Source of the DNA: Leucobacter viscericola
Lineage (GTDB): Bacteria; Actinomycetota; Actinomycetes; Actinomycetales; Microbacteriaceae
DNA: 64,000 nt
Reading direction: 5' to 3'
Assembly (NCBI RefSeq): GCF_011299575.1
Contig: NZ_CP049863.1
Coordinates: 1,922,001 to 1,986,000 of the forward strand
The notes under the pieces were generated by a model. That model had not been told where the DNA came from. It searched no databases and saw only the letters and a program-made list of their open reading frames with translations. Made by a program: the position numbers and the translations under genes. How positions within the stretch are numbered: the stretch's first letter is position 1; each line of letters starts with the position of its first letter. Positions 7,760 through 16,423 of the stretch are shown here, in pieces.

Positions 7760-9336
7760 CTGCCGCGCGGAAACACCGGCGGAAACAGCTCGGCCTCGCT
7801 CGAACTGGCGGTGCCCGCAGCCCCCGCAAGCGCGTCGCGCTCCGGGTACGCCGCGCGCAGTTTCTCGAAGATGCGCTGCCCCTCGGCACGCAACGCAGCG
7901 ACATCAAGACCGGGGATAAGCCCCTCCCGCATCACCACGCGCCCCGCCACCATGCTGAAGTGAGCGTCGCGCCCAGTGCCCGCGAGCACAAGCGTGCGGA
8001 TCGGGTCATCAACGGCACCCATGCGCAGATCACTCAGCGAGAACGCCACCAGATCGGCAGCAGACCCCGGCGCGATCCGCCCCAGGTCAGGCCGCCGCAG
8101 CGCCCGCGCTCCGCCAAGGGTCGCGGCCTCCACGTACTCAGCCAGCAATCCCATGCCGAGGTCGCCGTGCTGCGCCTTCGAGAGCTGCACGCCGGTGTCG
8201 ATCGCCCGAATCAGGTCGGGCGGAAACGAGTCGGTGCCAAGCGCAATACCCACACCTGCATCAAGGTACTGCGACAAGCGCTCAAGCCAGAACGCGTAGC
8301 GCGCGTTTGTCAGTGGGCAGTGCACGATCGTCACCCCCGCGGCGGCGAGCGCTGCCAGGTCACCCCGATCTTCGCCGTGCACGTCCGGGTGAATATCGAG
8401 GTACACACCGTGGGCGAGGATCAGCCGGTCGTTCAGCAGCCCCACGCGTTCAAGCAGGCCGAGAGGGGTTGCGTCCCGTTCAGCGGCGAGGATCGTGCGC
8501 TCCGATTCCAGTCCCTGCGTTGCGTGGACGCGCACGAGCACGTCACGCGCTGCCGACACCTCGGCGGTGCGGGTGAGGATCGCGTCACTCACCGTTTCCA
8601 CGCGGCACGGCACGAGCACACCCGTGACGAGCGGGTCGCCAAGCGCCGCGACCGTGTCGAGAAAGCGCACGGCCCCCTCAAATGCCGCCTCACCCTTCGC
8701 CTCGTCCCAGTGGATCGCTGCCGAGCCATCGGCTCGGGTCACGTGCACCCCCGAGCGATACGACGGCCCGAGGAACACCCGAATGCCGAGTTCGCTCGCG
8801 GTATGGGCGGTGTCGAGCGCGTCGTCGTGGGTCTCGGCCCACGCGCCGTGTACCTCCGTCGAGATGGGCATCGCACTGGTGATGCCGTGCAGGATCAGCT
8901 GCGCGAGCCCGTACCGGCGAAGAGTGCTGCGCTCCGCCGGGGTCAGCACCTCGCGGGGCGCGCGGGCGTACGACTCCGACCACTCCAACCGGGCCTCGTG
9001 CTCGGGGCTCCACCACGAGTCGAGCAGCAAGTGATCGATGTCGGTGAGGCCTTCCAGGTCGATGAGGCCGGGCATGAGCAGTCTCTCGCCGAGGTCGATC
9101 ACTTCGTCGGCGGCCTTGGCGAGTGTTTCACCCTCTGGGCCCGCGGCGACTGCCTCGATCGTGTCGCCGCGCACAAGCACGGTCGCGTCGCGCAGCTCGA
9201 CAAAGCCCGGGCCGCCTGGCCGGGCCTCGTCGAACGCGAGCACGAAGGCGGCGCGGAGTGCGGTGGTGCCGGATGACGGGTTGGAACCCGCGCGGAGTGC
9301 GGTGGTGCCGGATGACGGGAAGTGCGCTTCACTCAC
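7756..9336 (-). CDS. Amidohydrolase-superfamily (chlorohydrolase/deaminase-like) enzyme with altered first metal motif
   Basis: A 526-residue TIM-barrel amidohydrolase of the TrzN/AtzB/SsnA-like branch. Later metal and catalytic positions are visible: VHATQ (270-274), LAHG (307-310), HCPLTN (339-344) and GTDSF (367-371). The usual D-x-H-x-H after MPGLID is replaced by LEGLTDIDH (residues 94-102), so the first two His ligands are missing or relocated. The start is a GTG overlapping the ABC ATPase stop (GTGA). The N-terminus contains a 13-residue duplication (PSSGTTALRA twice). It is the last gene of the minus-strand operon. The likely role is hydrolysis or deamination of an imported N-heterocycle or amide; the substrate is unknown. 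Confidence 0.8.
   Translation of the reverse strand: MSEAHFPSSGTTALRAGSNPSSGTTALRAAFVLAFDEARPGGPGFVELRDATVLVRGDTIEAVAAGPEGETLAKAADEVIDLGERLLMPGLIDLEGLTDIDHLLLDSWWSPEHEARLEWSESYARAPREVLTPAERSTLRRYGLAQLILHGITSAMPISTEVHGAWAETHDDALDTAHTASELGIRVFLGPSYRSGVHVTRADGSAAIHWDEAKGEAAFEGAVRFLDTVAALGDPLVTGVLVPCRVETVSDAILTRTAEVSAARDVLVRVHATQGLESERTILAAERDATPLGLLERVGLLNDRLILAHGVYLDIHPDVHGEDRGDLAALAAAGVTIVHCPLTNARYAFWLERLSQYLDAGVGIALGTDSFPPDLIRAIDTGVQLSKAQHGDLGMGLLAEYVEAATLGGARALRRPDLGRIAPGSAADLVAFSLSDLRMGAVDDPIRTLVLAGTGRDAHFSMVAGRVVMREGLIPGLDVAALRAEGQRIFEKLRAAYPERDALAGAAGTASSSEAELFPPVFPRGS
9251..9319 (-). repeat. In-frame 39-bp tandem duplication
   Basis: Two identical 30-base copies (9251-9280 and 9290-9319) recur with a 39-base period inside the 5' end of the amidohydrolase gene. 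They encode the duplicated PSSGTTALRA. Because the period is 13 codons, the frame is kept. It looks like a recent slippage or recombination duplication. Confidence 0.9.
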
Positions 9337-10166
9337 GACGCAAGTTTCTCACGCCGCACCGGCCGCCAACCAGGCCCGGGCACCGCGGCGCGCAGCGCCC
9401 TCGTGTACGGGTGCGTCGGGTGCGCGAGCAGCGCCGCGGTGTCACCCTGGTCAACAACCTTGCCGTTCTCCATCACGATCATGCGATCCGAAATCTGGTT
9501 GACCACCGCGAGGTCGTGCGAGATGAACAGGTAACTGACCTTGCGCTCGGCTTTGATGTCGGAGAGCAGGTTGAGAATCTGCGCCTGGATCGACACGTCG
9601 AGCGCGGCGACGGCCTCGTCGAGCACCACCACCTGCGGGTCGGCGGCGAGCGCCCGCGCGATCGCGACGCGCTGCCGCTGCCCGCCCGACAACTCGCGCG
9701 GCAGGCGGTCGGCGAAGCGCCGGGGCAATCCGACCGCGTCGAGAATCTCCTGCGCATGACGCTGCAGTTCGGTGCGACCAGGGCGGTCGGTCGCGTGCAG
9801 GCTGAGGTTGCTCAGGATCACGTTGCCAATGGTCTGCCGCCCGTTGAGCGACGAGTACGGGTCTTGAAACACGTACTGCACCTGGCGGGCGCGCTCGCGG
9901 CGATCGCGCAGGTGCCGGGGCGCGGCCGTGCGATCCTTCCCCTCGACCGTCACTGCGCCGCTAGTAACCGTTTCGAGGCCGACGATCATGCGGGCGACGG
10001 TGGTCTTGCCCGATCCCGACTCCCCCACAATGGCGAGGCACTCGTCGGCGTGCAGGTCGAAGGAGACGCCATCGACCGCGACCACGTCTTCGGCCTTGGT
10101 GCCGCGCGGAGCGGGAAAGACCTTACGCAGATCGGTGACGCTGATAAGCGGCTGATTCGAACTCAT
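9333..10166 (-). CDS. Oligopeptide/dipeptide-type ABC transporter ATP-binding protein (OppF/DppF-like)
   Basis: 277 residues of one ABC ATPase domain: Walker A GESGSGKTT (about 48-56), Q-loop YVFQDPYSSLN, signature LSGGQRQR, Walker B VVVLDEAVAALD and the H-loop ISHDLAVV. The C-terminal HPTHPYTRAL is the usual Opp/Dpp-family tail. The Walker B reads DEAVAALD where most have DEPTSALD. It pairs with the ATPase at 10163-11020 to energise the permeases. It overlaps both neighbours by four bases in one operon. Confidence 0.93.
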   Translation of the reverse strand: MSSNQPLISVTDLRKVFPAPRGTKAEDVVAVDGVSFDLHADECLAIVGESGSGKTTVARMIVGLETVTSGAVTVEGKDRTAAPRHLRDRRERARQVQYVFQDPYSSLNGRQTIGNVILSNLSLHATDRPGRTELQRHAQEILDAVGLPRRFADRLPRELSGGQRQRVAIARALAADPQVVVLDEAVAALDVSIQAQILNLLSDIKAERKVSYLFISHDLAVVNQISDRMIVMENGKVVDQGDTAALLAHPTHPYTRALRAAVPGPGWRPVRREKLAS

Positions 10167-11020
10167 CGCGCTGCCCTCGCTTTCAGTTCCTCGTGCATTT
10201 CGATGTTGTAGTCGAGCACCGGCAGGCGATCGAGCCGCTCGTCGATGCTCGGCCGCGCCCCCAGCAGCTCAATTGTGTAGGGGTGCGTGGGGTTGTCGTA
10301 GACGTGCGATCCCTGCTCCACGATCTCACCCGCGTACATGACCGCGAGGCGGTCGCAGCACGCGTTTGCGAGCTCGAGGTCGTGGGTGATGAAGAGTAGT
10401 GACAGCCCGCGGGCGCGCCGCTGCTCATCGAGGATCGCCATCACGTCTGACTGGGCGGTCACGTCGAGGGCGGTGGTCGGCTCGTCTGCGAGGATCAGCT
10501 TCGGCTCGGCGAGCAGCACACTCGCGATCATGACGCGCTGCAGCAGCCCACCCGACAGCTCGTGCGGGTACTGGCGCAGGCGCCGCTCGGGCTGACGCAC
10601 CCCGACCTCGTCGAGCAGCTCGATCGCACGACGCTCGACCTCGGCGCGCGGCAACCCGCGATCCCGCACCAGCGCCTCGGTCAAAAAGTCGCCGACCGTG
10701 TGCACGGGGTTCACGTGGGCCCGCGGATCTTGAAAGATCATGCCGACCTCGGTGGCCCGATAGCGCCGCAGCCGCTCCCGATTCATGCCGAGCACAGACT
10801 CACCCTCGAACAGGATCTGGCCCTGAGTTTGGAATCCCTTCGCGAGCATGCGGGTCACGGCGCGTGTGGTGAGCGATTTGCCCGATCCCGACTCACCGAC
10901 CAGGCCGAGGGCCTCGCCGCGGTCGAGCGTCAGACTGACGCCGTTCAGCAGGTCGAGCCGCCGGTACTTGGTGATGAGGCTGGCGTGCAGATCTTTGATT
11001 TCAAGCAGCGGTGCGTTCAT
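10163..11020 (-). CDS. Oligopeptide/dipeptide-type ABC transporter ATP-binding protein (OppD/DppD-like)
   Basis: 285 residues with Walker A GESGSGKS, Q-loop MIFQDPRAHVNPVHTVGDFL, signature LSGGLLQR, Walker B LILADEPTTALD and switch His in LLFITHDLE. The C-terminal NPTHPYTIELLGARP is typical of OppD/DppD. The frame is open much further upstream, but that part lies in another frame of the permease. The real start is the ATG at 11020, with CAGGAG seven bases upstream, overlapping the permease stop (ATGA). Confidence 0.93.
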   Translation of the reverse strand: MNAPLLEIKDLHASLITKYRRLDLLNGVSLTLDRGEALGLVGESGSGKSLTTRAVTRMLAKGFQTQGQILFEGESVLGMNRERLRRYRATEVGMIFQDPRAHVNPVHTVGDFLTEALVRDRGLPRAEVERRAIELLDEVGVRQPERRLRQYPHELSGGLLQRVMIASVLLAEPKLILADEPTTALDVTAQSDVMAILDEQRRARGLSLLFITHDLELANACCDRLAVMYAGEIVEQGSHVYDNPTHPYTIELLGARPSIDERLDRLPVLDYNIEMHEELKARAAR

Positions 11021-11901
11021 CGGATGCTCCTGGTGTTTGAGGCGAGCCTGTCGCCAATGACGGTGATGCTCCAGACGATCAGCACAATTGCAAGGCCCGC
11101 ACTGATGGCCTCCAGCGGCTGCCCGCGCAGCACCGAGTCGAAGCCGCTCTTCACCATGAGGCCGAGGTCGGCCGTCGGCGGCTGCACCCCGAGCCCGAGG
11201 AACGACACGGCCGCGAGATCGATGACCGCGAAGCCGAGCGAGGAGACCGCCTGCGCGACCACAATCGGCTGCACGTTTGGCAGAATCTGGCGCAGGCTGA
11301 TCCCCACTCCCGACTGCCCCTGTAGCCATGCGGCCTGCACGTAGGGCATGCCGCGCTCGCGCAGGGCCGCCCCGCGAACCACACGCGCGACGTATGGAAT
11401 GTAGCCGATCGACAGACCGATCACCACGGTCATGAGGTCGGGCCCGAAGATTGCCACCGCGATCAGCGCGAACACAATACCGGGCACCGAGAACAGCACG
11501 TCTAGAATCCACGAGATGACCGTGTCGACGGCGCCGCGGTTCCACGACGCAATCAGCGCGAGCAGCGTGCCGACAACCGTCGCGATCAGAATCACGAGCG
11601 TCGGGCCAAGCAGCGTGATGCGTGCGCCGTACAGCAGGCGTGTAAAGAGGTCGCGTCCGAGGGCGTCGGCGCCGAGCAGGTGATCCGCGCTCGGGCCCGA
11701 GAGCGCCGCAAACAGATCGGGGTAATCGGGGTCGTAGGGCGCGATCCACGGTGCCAGCGTCGCCAACAGCACGATGACCGCCAGCACCACCGCCGCGATG
11801 ATCCCCACCACGCCAAGCTTGCGGCCCAGCAGGGTGAACCAGCCCGGGTCGTGATCGACGGGACGCGTGAGCGCAATCTGTGTTGTGCTTGGAGTCGTCA
11901 T
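11017..11901 (-). CDS. ABC transporter permease (OppC/DppC-like)
   Basis: 294 residues with an N-terminal transmembrane helix, an extracytoplasmic HLLGADALGRDLFTRLLYGAR segment that is diagnostic of OppC/DppC, and five further helices. The EAA-type coupling loop reads GAALRERGMPYVQAAWLQG. It pairs with the OppB-like permease encoded just upstream. Overlaps of four bases on both sides show a tightly coupled operon. Confidence 0.92.
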   Translation of the reverse strand: MTTPSTTQIALTRPVDHDPGWFTLLGRKLGVVGIIAAVVLAVIVLLATLAPWIAPYDPDYPDLFAALSGPSADHLLGADALGRDLFTRLLYGARITLLGPTLVILIATVVGTLLALIASWNRGAVDTVISWILDVLFSVPGIVFALIAVAIFGPDLMTVVIGLSIGYIPYVARVVRGAALRERGMPYVQAAWLQGQSGVGISLRQILPNVQPIVVAQAVSSLGFAVIDLAAVSFLGLGVQPPTADLGLMVKSGFDSVLRGQPLEAISAGLAIVLIVWSITVIGDRLASNTRSIR

Positions 11902-12848
11902 TGTTTGCTCCCCAGCTTGATGCGCGGATCAATGAGTGTGTAGAGGAAGTCGACGATGGCGTTGATAACAACAAACGCGACAACCAGCACGAGTATGACC
12001 GCCTGCACGACCGCAAAGTCGCGCTGCAGGATCGCGCGCACCAGCAGCGAGCCGAGGCCGTCGAGGGCGAACACACTCTCGACGACCACGGCCCCCGCGA
12101 TGAGCGTCGCGATCGTGAGCCCGAGCACGGTGGTGATCGGAATCAGCGCGTTGCGAAGCACGTGCCGCCGAATGATGATCCTCGGGCGCAGGCCGCGCGC
12201 GACCGCGGTCTGCACGTGCTCGCGACCCTCCTCTTCGAGCACCGAGGCCCGCGTGATGCGCGCCTGGTACGCCGTGCTGGCAACCGCGAGGGCGATCGCC
12301 GGGAGAATCAGGTGGTAGAGCGTGTCTAGCCCCCCGCTGCCACTGCCATTCGTCGGGAACCAGCCGAGCCCCACCGCGAACACGCTGATGAGCGCGACAC
12401 CAATCACAAAGGCGGGGGTGGCGAGCCCGAGGGTCGCGACGGTGGTGACCGCGTGATCGGCCCAGCCACCCTTGAGTGACGCGAAGAGGCCGAGACCAAC
12501 ACCCACGATCGCGATGATGATCGTGGCGAGTGCGATCAGCGCGACGGTCGTGCCGATGCGACCCTGGATCAGATCGGCCACCGGCTGACGATACACGACG
12601 GAGTCACCGAGGTTGCCCTGCAGCAGGTCGCCGATCCACGCGAAGTAGCGCACGAAGAACGGGTCATCGAGGTGATACTGCTCGGTGACCTTGGCGATCT
12701 GCTCGGGTGTCCCACCCCGGGGCCCGAGCACAAAGCTCAGCGGGCTTCCCGGGGCGAGATACAGCATGCCGAAGACCACAAACGAGGTCACGAACAGCAC
12801 GAGCACAAGGCTGCCCAGCCGTCGCAGTAGGAACGCGGGGGTAGACAC
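11898..12848 (-). CDS. ABC transporter permease (OppB/DppB-like)
   Basis: 316 residues: an N-terminal helix (LGSLVLVLFVTSFVVFGMLYLAPGSPL), the F-V-R-Y-F-A-W-I-G-D-L-L-Q-G-N-L-G-D-S segment that is typical of OppB/DppB, then five helices with the coupling loop ASVLEEEGREHVQTAVARGL. The GTG start lies four bases after the binding-protein stop. It forms the translocation pore with the OppC-like protein. Confidence 0.92.
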   Translation of the reverse strand: MSTPAFLLRRLGSLVLVLFVTSFVVFGMLYLAPGSPLSFVLGPRGGTPEQIAKVTEQYHLDDPFFVRYFAWIGDLLQGNLGDSVVYRQPVADLIQGRIGTTVALIALATIIIAIVGVGLGLFASLKGGWADHAVTTVATLGLATPAFVIGVALISVFAVGLGWFPTNGSGSGGLDTLYHLILPAIALAVASTAYQARITRASVLEEEGREHVQTAVARGLRPRIIIRRHVLRNALIPITTVLGLTIATLIAGAVVVESVFALDGLGSLLVRAILQRDFAVVQAVILVLVVAFVVINAIVDFLYTLIDPRIKLGSKQ

Positions 12849-12852
12849 GGTG

Positions 12853-14508
12853 TTACTCCACGCCCCCGATGGTGGCCGCCCACGGGTACCCGAGGTACGC
12901 CGACGACGGAACCGCGCCCGAGATCTTCTTGTTCTGCACGAGGATCACCGGCAGGTCGCCCATCGGCATCCAGGGCAGATCCTGCGTAATCTTCTCTTGC
13001 GCCGCGATCGTGTAGTCGGCCCGCTTCGACGGGTCGAGCGTCTTGCGTGCGTCCTCCAGCTCCTTCGCGGCCCCGTCGTACTTGATGAAGTTGTTAGTGC
13101 TGTCGGGTGTGAAGGTCGTGTAGACGTCGAGCGGATCCGTCACGTTGCCGTAGTAAGTCGTGAAGAAGCCGTCGAGGCCCTCGCGCGCCTTCGGGTCGAA
13201 GTAGAGGTTGCCGAACTGCTCAACCGGGATCACCTTCGTTTCGATCTTGAGACCGATCGCTTGCCCGGCAGCCTGAATGAGGTTGGCGGTCTGCTCGTGC
13301 ACCGCAGAGGATCCCTGCACACCGAGCACGATCGGCTTTGAGATGTCGCCGGCCTCGGCGAGCAGCTCCTTCGCCTTCGCGATATCTGGCTTCACGGTGT
13401 AGCTGTCGTAGGCCTTCTGGAACTTCTCTGCGGCCTCACCCGTGCCGAAGTACGCGGGCCCGGTCAGCACCGGCGATGGGATCGAGGTGCCCTGGAACAC
13501 GACATCCGCGATTGCCTGCTGGTCGATTGCTTCGAGCAGCGCCTCACGCACCTTCGGGTTCGAGAAGGTGCCCGTCGGCTGGATCGCACGCAGCGACCAG
13601 AAGATGTAAGACTTACCGAAGGTGATCGTCGCGTCACTGTCTTTCAGCTGGCTGAGGCCCGCCGGTGGCAGGTAGAAGAACTGGCCGTCAACGTCACCCG
13701 AGCGCAGCGCGTTGATCGCGGTTGACTCGTCAGCGATAAAGCTGAAGCTGAGCTTGTCGACCTTCGGGATCAGGTTCTTGTCCCAGTAGGCGTCGTTCTT
13801 GACGATGTTGATGGCCTTGCCCGGCTCCCAGCTGTCGAGCTTGAACGGACCCGAGCACATCAGGCCGCCCTTGGGTGTGCCGAACTGCTCGCCCGCCTTC
13901 TCGGCGAACGCCTTGGAGACGATCGAGCCAGCGGCACTCGACATGCCCTGCTCGAACAGTGCGTCGGGCTGGGTCATCTTCACCGTGACCTGCGCGTCGC
14001 CGGTCTTTTCGACCGAGGCGACGTTCTTGAAGTAGTCGCTCCAGTACGTCGCCGATTCGGGGCCGACCTGGCGCGCGAGCGAGAACACCACGTCGTCAGC
14101 GGTGACGGGGCTGCCGTCCCAGAACTTGGCGTCGGTGCGCAGGTTGAACACGACGGTCGTGTCGTTCGGGTTCTCGACCGACTCGGCGAGGGCGTTTTCG
14201 GTGCCGAGGTCGGGCGTGATGCGCGTGAGCCCCTCGCACAGGTTCGCATCGACCGTGTTCTCGGCGTAGTTAAACGTGAGCATGGGGTCGAGCGAGAGTG
14301 GCTCGTAGGGCAGGTTCCACGTCACGTCGGCAACGGGCTTCGTACCGGGTTCTGTGGTGGAGGCGAGGCTGTCGCGGTCAACACTGAACGCCGTCGCCTC
14401 TCCGTTCGTCTTCTCCCCGCCTCCCCCGCCGCCATTGCCTGCGCAGGCTGTCAGGGTGAGCGCTACCACTGCGGCAGCACCAACCAGGGTGAGTGATCGT
14501 TTCGACAC
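12853..14508 (-). CDS. Family 5 solute-binding lipoprotein of the ABC transporter
   Basis: 551 residues beginning with a lipoprotein signal peptide and lipobox LTAC (Cys22), followed by a Gly-rich linker. The mature part is an SBP_bac_5 domain: W-N-L-P-Y-E-P-L-S-L-D-P, F-N-L-R-T-D-A-K-F-W-D-G-S-P-V-T-A-D-D-V-V-F-S signature, and N-P-K-V-R-E-A-L-L-E-A-I-D. Such proteins bind peptides, opines, nickel or other small ligands, so the ligand cannot be read here. The start is GTG with AAGGAG five bases upstream. It lies 57 bases after the CodA-like gene and is the first transporter gene of the operon. Confidence 0.92.
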   Translation of the reverse strand: MSKRSLTLVGAAAVVALTLTACAGNGGGGGGEKTNGEATAFSVDRDSLASTTEPGTKPVADVTWNLPYEPLSLDPMLTFNYAENTVDANLCEGLTRITPDLGTENALAESVENPNDTTVVFNLRTDAKFWDGSPVTADDVVFSLARQVGPESATYWSDYFKNVASVEKTGDAQVTVKMTQPDALFEQGMSSAAGSIVSKAFAEKAGEQFGTPKGGLMCSGPFKLDSWEPGKAINIVKNDAYWDKNLIPKVDKLSFSFIADESTAINALRSGDVDGQFFYLPPAGLSQLKDSDATITFGKSYIFWSLRAIQPTGTFSNPKVREALLEAIDQQAIADVVFQGTSIPSPVLTGPAYFGTGEAAEKFQKAYDSYTVKPDIAKAKELLAEAGDISKPIVLGVQGSSAVHEQTANLIQAAGQAIGLKIETKVIPVEQFGNLYFDPKAREGLDGFFTTYYGNVTDPLDVYTTFTPDSTNNFIKYDGAAKELEDARKTLDPSKRADYTIAAQEKITQDLPWMPMGDLPVILVQNKKISGAVPSSAYLGYPWAATIGGVE

Positions 14509-14565
14509 GGGGACTCCTTCGTTCCGTTTGTGCGTGGTTTGTTCAGGTTTGTGGGGCGGGGCTGG

Positions 14566-15627
14566 TTACCCGCGGGTGAACTCGCGGCCATTGCGGATCA
14601 CCCGCAGCGGTGCGGGTCGATCCACCACCAGCTGTGCGAGGTTCTCGGCGGCAAACTCGAGGCGGGTGTCGCTCTCCGGCCCGGCCCAGTTCGCGATCTC
14701 TGGCACACCGAGCAGTTCGCCGCCCGCCTTGGTGGCGAGGCTCAACACGTGCTCGAGGTCGGCATCGGTCAGCGCACCGGTGCGGTAGGCGATGAGGTGC
14801 GCGCGATCCACCATGCTCGCCGTGCCGAAGGGGCTCCAGGTGTCGCGCACCCCGTCGGAGCCGGCGACGACGCGCACACCGTGCTGCTGCAGCTGGGCGA
14901 GGTTCGGCACCGGGTCTGCGCCCAGGCCGCAGGTCGCGATCCACACCCCCGCCTCTGCAACCAGGTCGAGTGTCTGGCCCAGGCTCGGCAGTGACTCGTC
15001 GCAGAGCGCAAAGGCGTGCCCAATGGTGACCCGGCCCTGGCGACCGGTGGCGATGGTGCGCGCCGCGATCTCGCGGATCTGCTCGAGGCCAGTCTCACCG
15101 CCGTCGTGCAGGTGAATGTCGAGGTCGCGGCCCTTGCTGTCGGCGAGGCCAAAGACCGCGTCGAGGTGGCCGTGCATGTCTCCCTCGACACCAACGGGAT
15201 CAATGCCACCAACGATGTCGGCGCCCGCGTCGAGCGAGGCAGCCATGACGTCGAGGGTGCCGGGGTTGGTGAGCAGCCCGAACTGCGGAAACGCGACGAT
15301 CTGCACGGTGAGAAACGGTGCGAGGCGCTCGGCCGCTGCGCGGACGCCCTCGACGTGTGTCGTGCCGAGCTCGGGTGATACGTCGACGTGGGCGCGCAGC
15401 GCGAGCGTACCGTTTGCGACCGCCTGCTCGAACAGGCCGGTGACCCGATCCTCAACGCTCATGGTGAAGTCGAACTGCGAGTCGCGATCGTTTGCGATCA
15501 GCTCGGCAAGGTTCGCCGCGAGCTTCCTCGACATCCAGGGTGCACCCCAGGCCGACTTGTCGGGGTGAATGTGCGCGTCAACCAGCCCTGGGGTCGCGAG
15601 AAGCGTGGAGTTCTGGGTCACCGTCAT
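14566..15627 (-). CDS. CodA-like cytosine deaminase-family amidohydrolase
   Basis: About 353 residues resembling bacterial cytosine deaminase and related CodA/AtzC enzymes. Metal-site motifs are GLVDAHIHPDK (about 14-24, HxH), THVD-like AHVDVSP, IVAFPQFG, HLHDGG (His ligand plus Asp where E. coli CodA has the proton-shuttling Glu), GHAFAL and SDGVRDTWSPFG (final Asp ligand, D-x-W-x-P-F/L-G). The ATG at 15627 has AAAGG seven bases upstream and is preferred over the longer frame at 15666. It heads the minus-strand operon, divergent from regulator B, and likely deaminates or hydrolyses an N-heterocycle brought in by the ABC transporter. Confidence 0.82.
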   Translation of the reverse strand: MTVTQNSTLLATPGLVDAHIHPDKSAWGAPWMSRKLAANLAELIANDRDSQFDFTMSVEDRVTGLFEQAVANGTLALRAHVDVSPELGTTHVEGVRAAAERLAPFLTVQIVAFPQFGLLTNPGTLDVMAASLDAGADIVGGIDPVGVEGDMHGHLDAVFGLADSKGRDLDIHLHDGGETGLEQIREIAARTIATGRQGRVTIGHAFALCDESLPSLGQTLDLVAEAGVWIATCGLGADPVPNLAQLQQHGVRVVAGSDGVRDTWSPFGTASMVDRAHLIAYRTGALTDADLEHVLSLATKAGGELLGVPEIANWAGPESDTRLEFAAENLAQLVVDRPAPLRVIRNGREFTRG

Positions 15628-15687
15628 TGGAGAACCTTTCTCAATCGAACTGATTCCTCGACCCAATTGACGCTAGCGCCGGTCGGG

Positions 15688-15703
15688 TCATCAGACATAT
15701 GAT
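15688..15703. promoter_or_regulatory. Putative operator in the divergent CodA-like/regulator B promoter
   Basis: TCATCAGACATATGAT contains ATCA and TGAT half-sites around GACATA and matches the copy at 6978-6993. It lies 37 bases upstream of regulator B and 61 upstream of the CodA-like gene, well placed to control both directions. AAGGA at about 15728-15732 then serves the GTG start of regulator B. Confidence 0.45.
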
Positions 15704-15739
15704 AACCACACAACCACTCAATACTGCAAGGAAAAAATC

Positions 15740-16423
15740 GTGCAACCTATTGAACGGCGCTCTCTCGTTGACACTGTGGTCGACGAGTTGAAGCGTGAAA
15801 TAGCCAAGGGAAGCTGGTCAATTGGCGACCGGCTCCCGTCCGAAGCCGAGCTGGGTTCCATTCTGGGAGTCAGCCGCACCTCTGTGCGCGAGGGGGTGCG
15901 CTCGCTCGTGCAGCTCGGCCTGCTTGAGACCCGCCAGGGCGACGGCACGTATCTCATCGCCACCGATGCAACCCAGGTGGCGCTGCGCCGCACCCTGCAC
16001 TCGGCCGACAGCCGCGAGGTGATCACCGTGCGGCGTGCACTCGATGCACTGGCAGCGAGTGAGGCCGCCCAAGCTCGCACCGACGAAGACCTCATGCAGC
16101 TTGCTTCTCACCTGCAACAGCGCAGCCTCGCGATCGCAGCTAACGACACGGCGGCGTTCGCAGCGGCCGACGTTGCGTTTCATCTTGGGATCGCGGACGC
16201 GTCTGGCAACAGGCTGCTCTCCGACATCTACGCGAGCTTCGACACCTCACTGCGCGAGTCAGTGACAGACGCTTCCTGCCTCTCAAACGGCAGCGACCCA
16301 GACAAGGCCGACCAGCACGAGCAGCTCTTTCTCGCCATTTCAGCTGGCGATCCTGATTCCGCACAGGCGGCAGCCCTCGGAGTTCTCGAACAACAGACGC
16401 GACTGCTCAATGAGTGGAGCTAA
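15740..16423 (+). CDS. FadR-subfamily GntR regulator (FCD domain), copy B
   Basis: 227 residues, highly similar along the whole length to the regulator at 7076-7759. The DNA-binding half is nearly identical (ERRSLVD, DRLPSEAEL, ILGVSR, SVREGVRSLVQLGLLETRQGDGTYLIATD), whereas the FCD half has diverged more (ADVAFHLGIADASGNRLLSDIYASFD is kept). That suggests the same operator but possibly a different effector. The GTG start has AAGGA seven bases upstream. The gene overlaps the MFS transporter start by 14 bases, so the two are co-transcribed, and it is divergent from the CodA-like operon. Confidence 0.9.
   Translation: MQPIERRSLVDTVVDELKREIAKGSWSIGDRLPSEAELGSILGVSRTSVREGVRSLVQLGLLETRQGDGTYLIATDATQVALRRTLHSADSREVITVRRALDALAASEAAQARTDEDLMQLASHLQQRSLAIAANDTAAFAAADVAFHLGIADASGNRLLSDIYASFDTSLRESVTDASCLSNGSDPDKADQHEQLFLAISAGDPDSAQAAALGVLEQQTRLLNEWS

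Noticed and set aside
7960..9276. Plus-strand open frame of 438 codons opposite the amidohydrolase
   Set aside because: The minus-strand frame has amidohydrolase motifs and operon overlaps; the plus frame has none.
11021..12076. N-terminal extension of the OppD-like ATPase frame into the permease gene
   Set aside because: The extension lies in the wrong frame of the permease and is Arg/Ala-rich. A good ribosome site and ATGA overlap mark the start at 11020.
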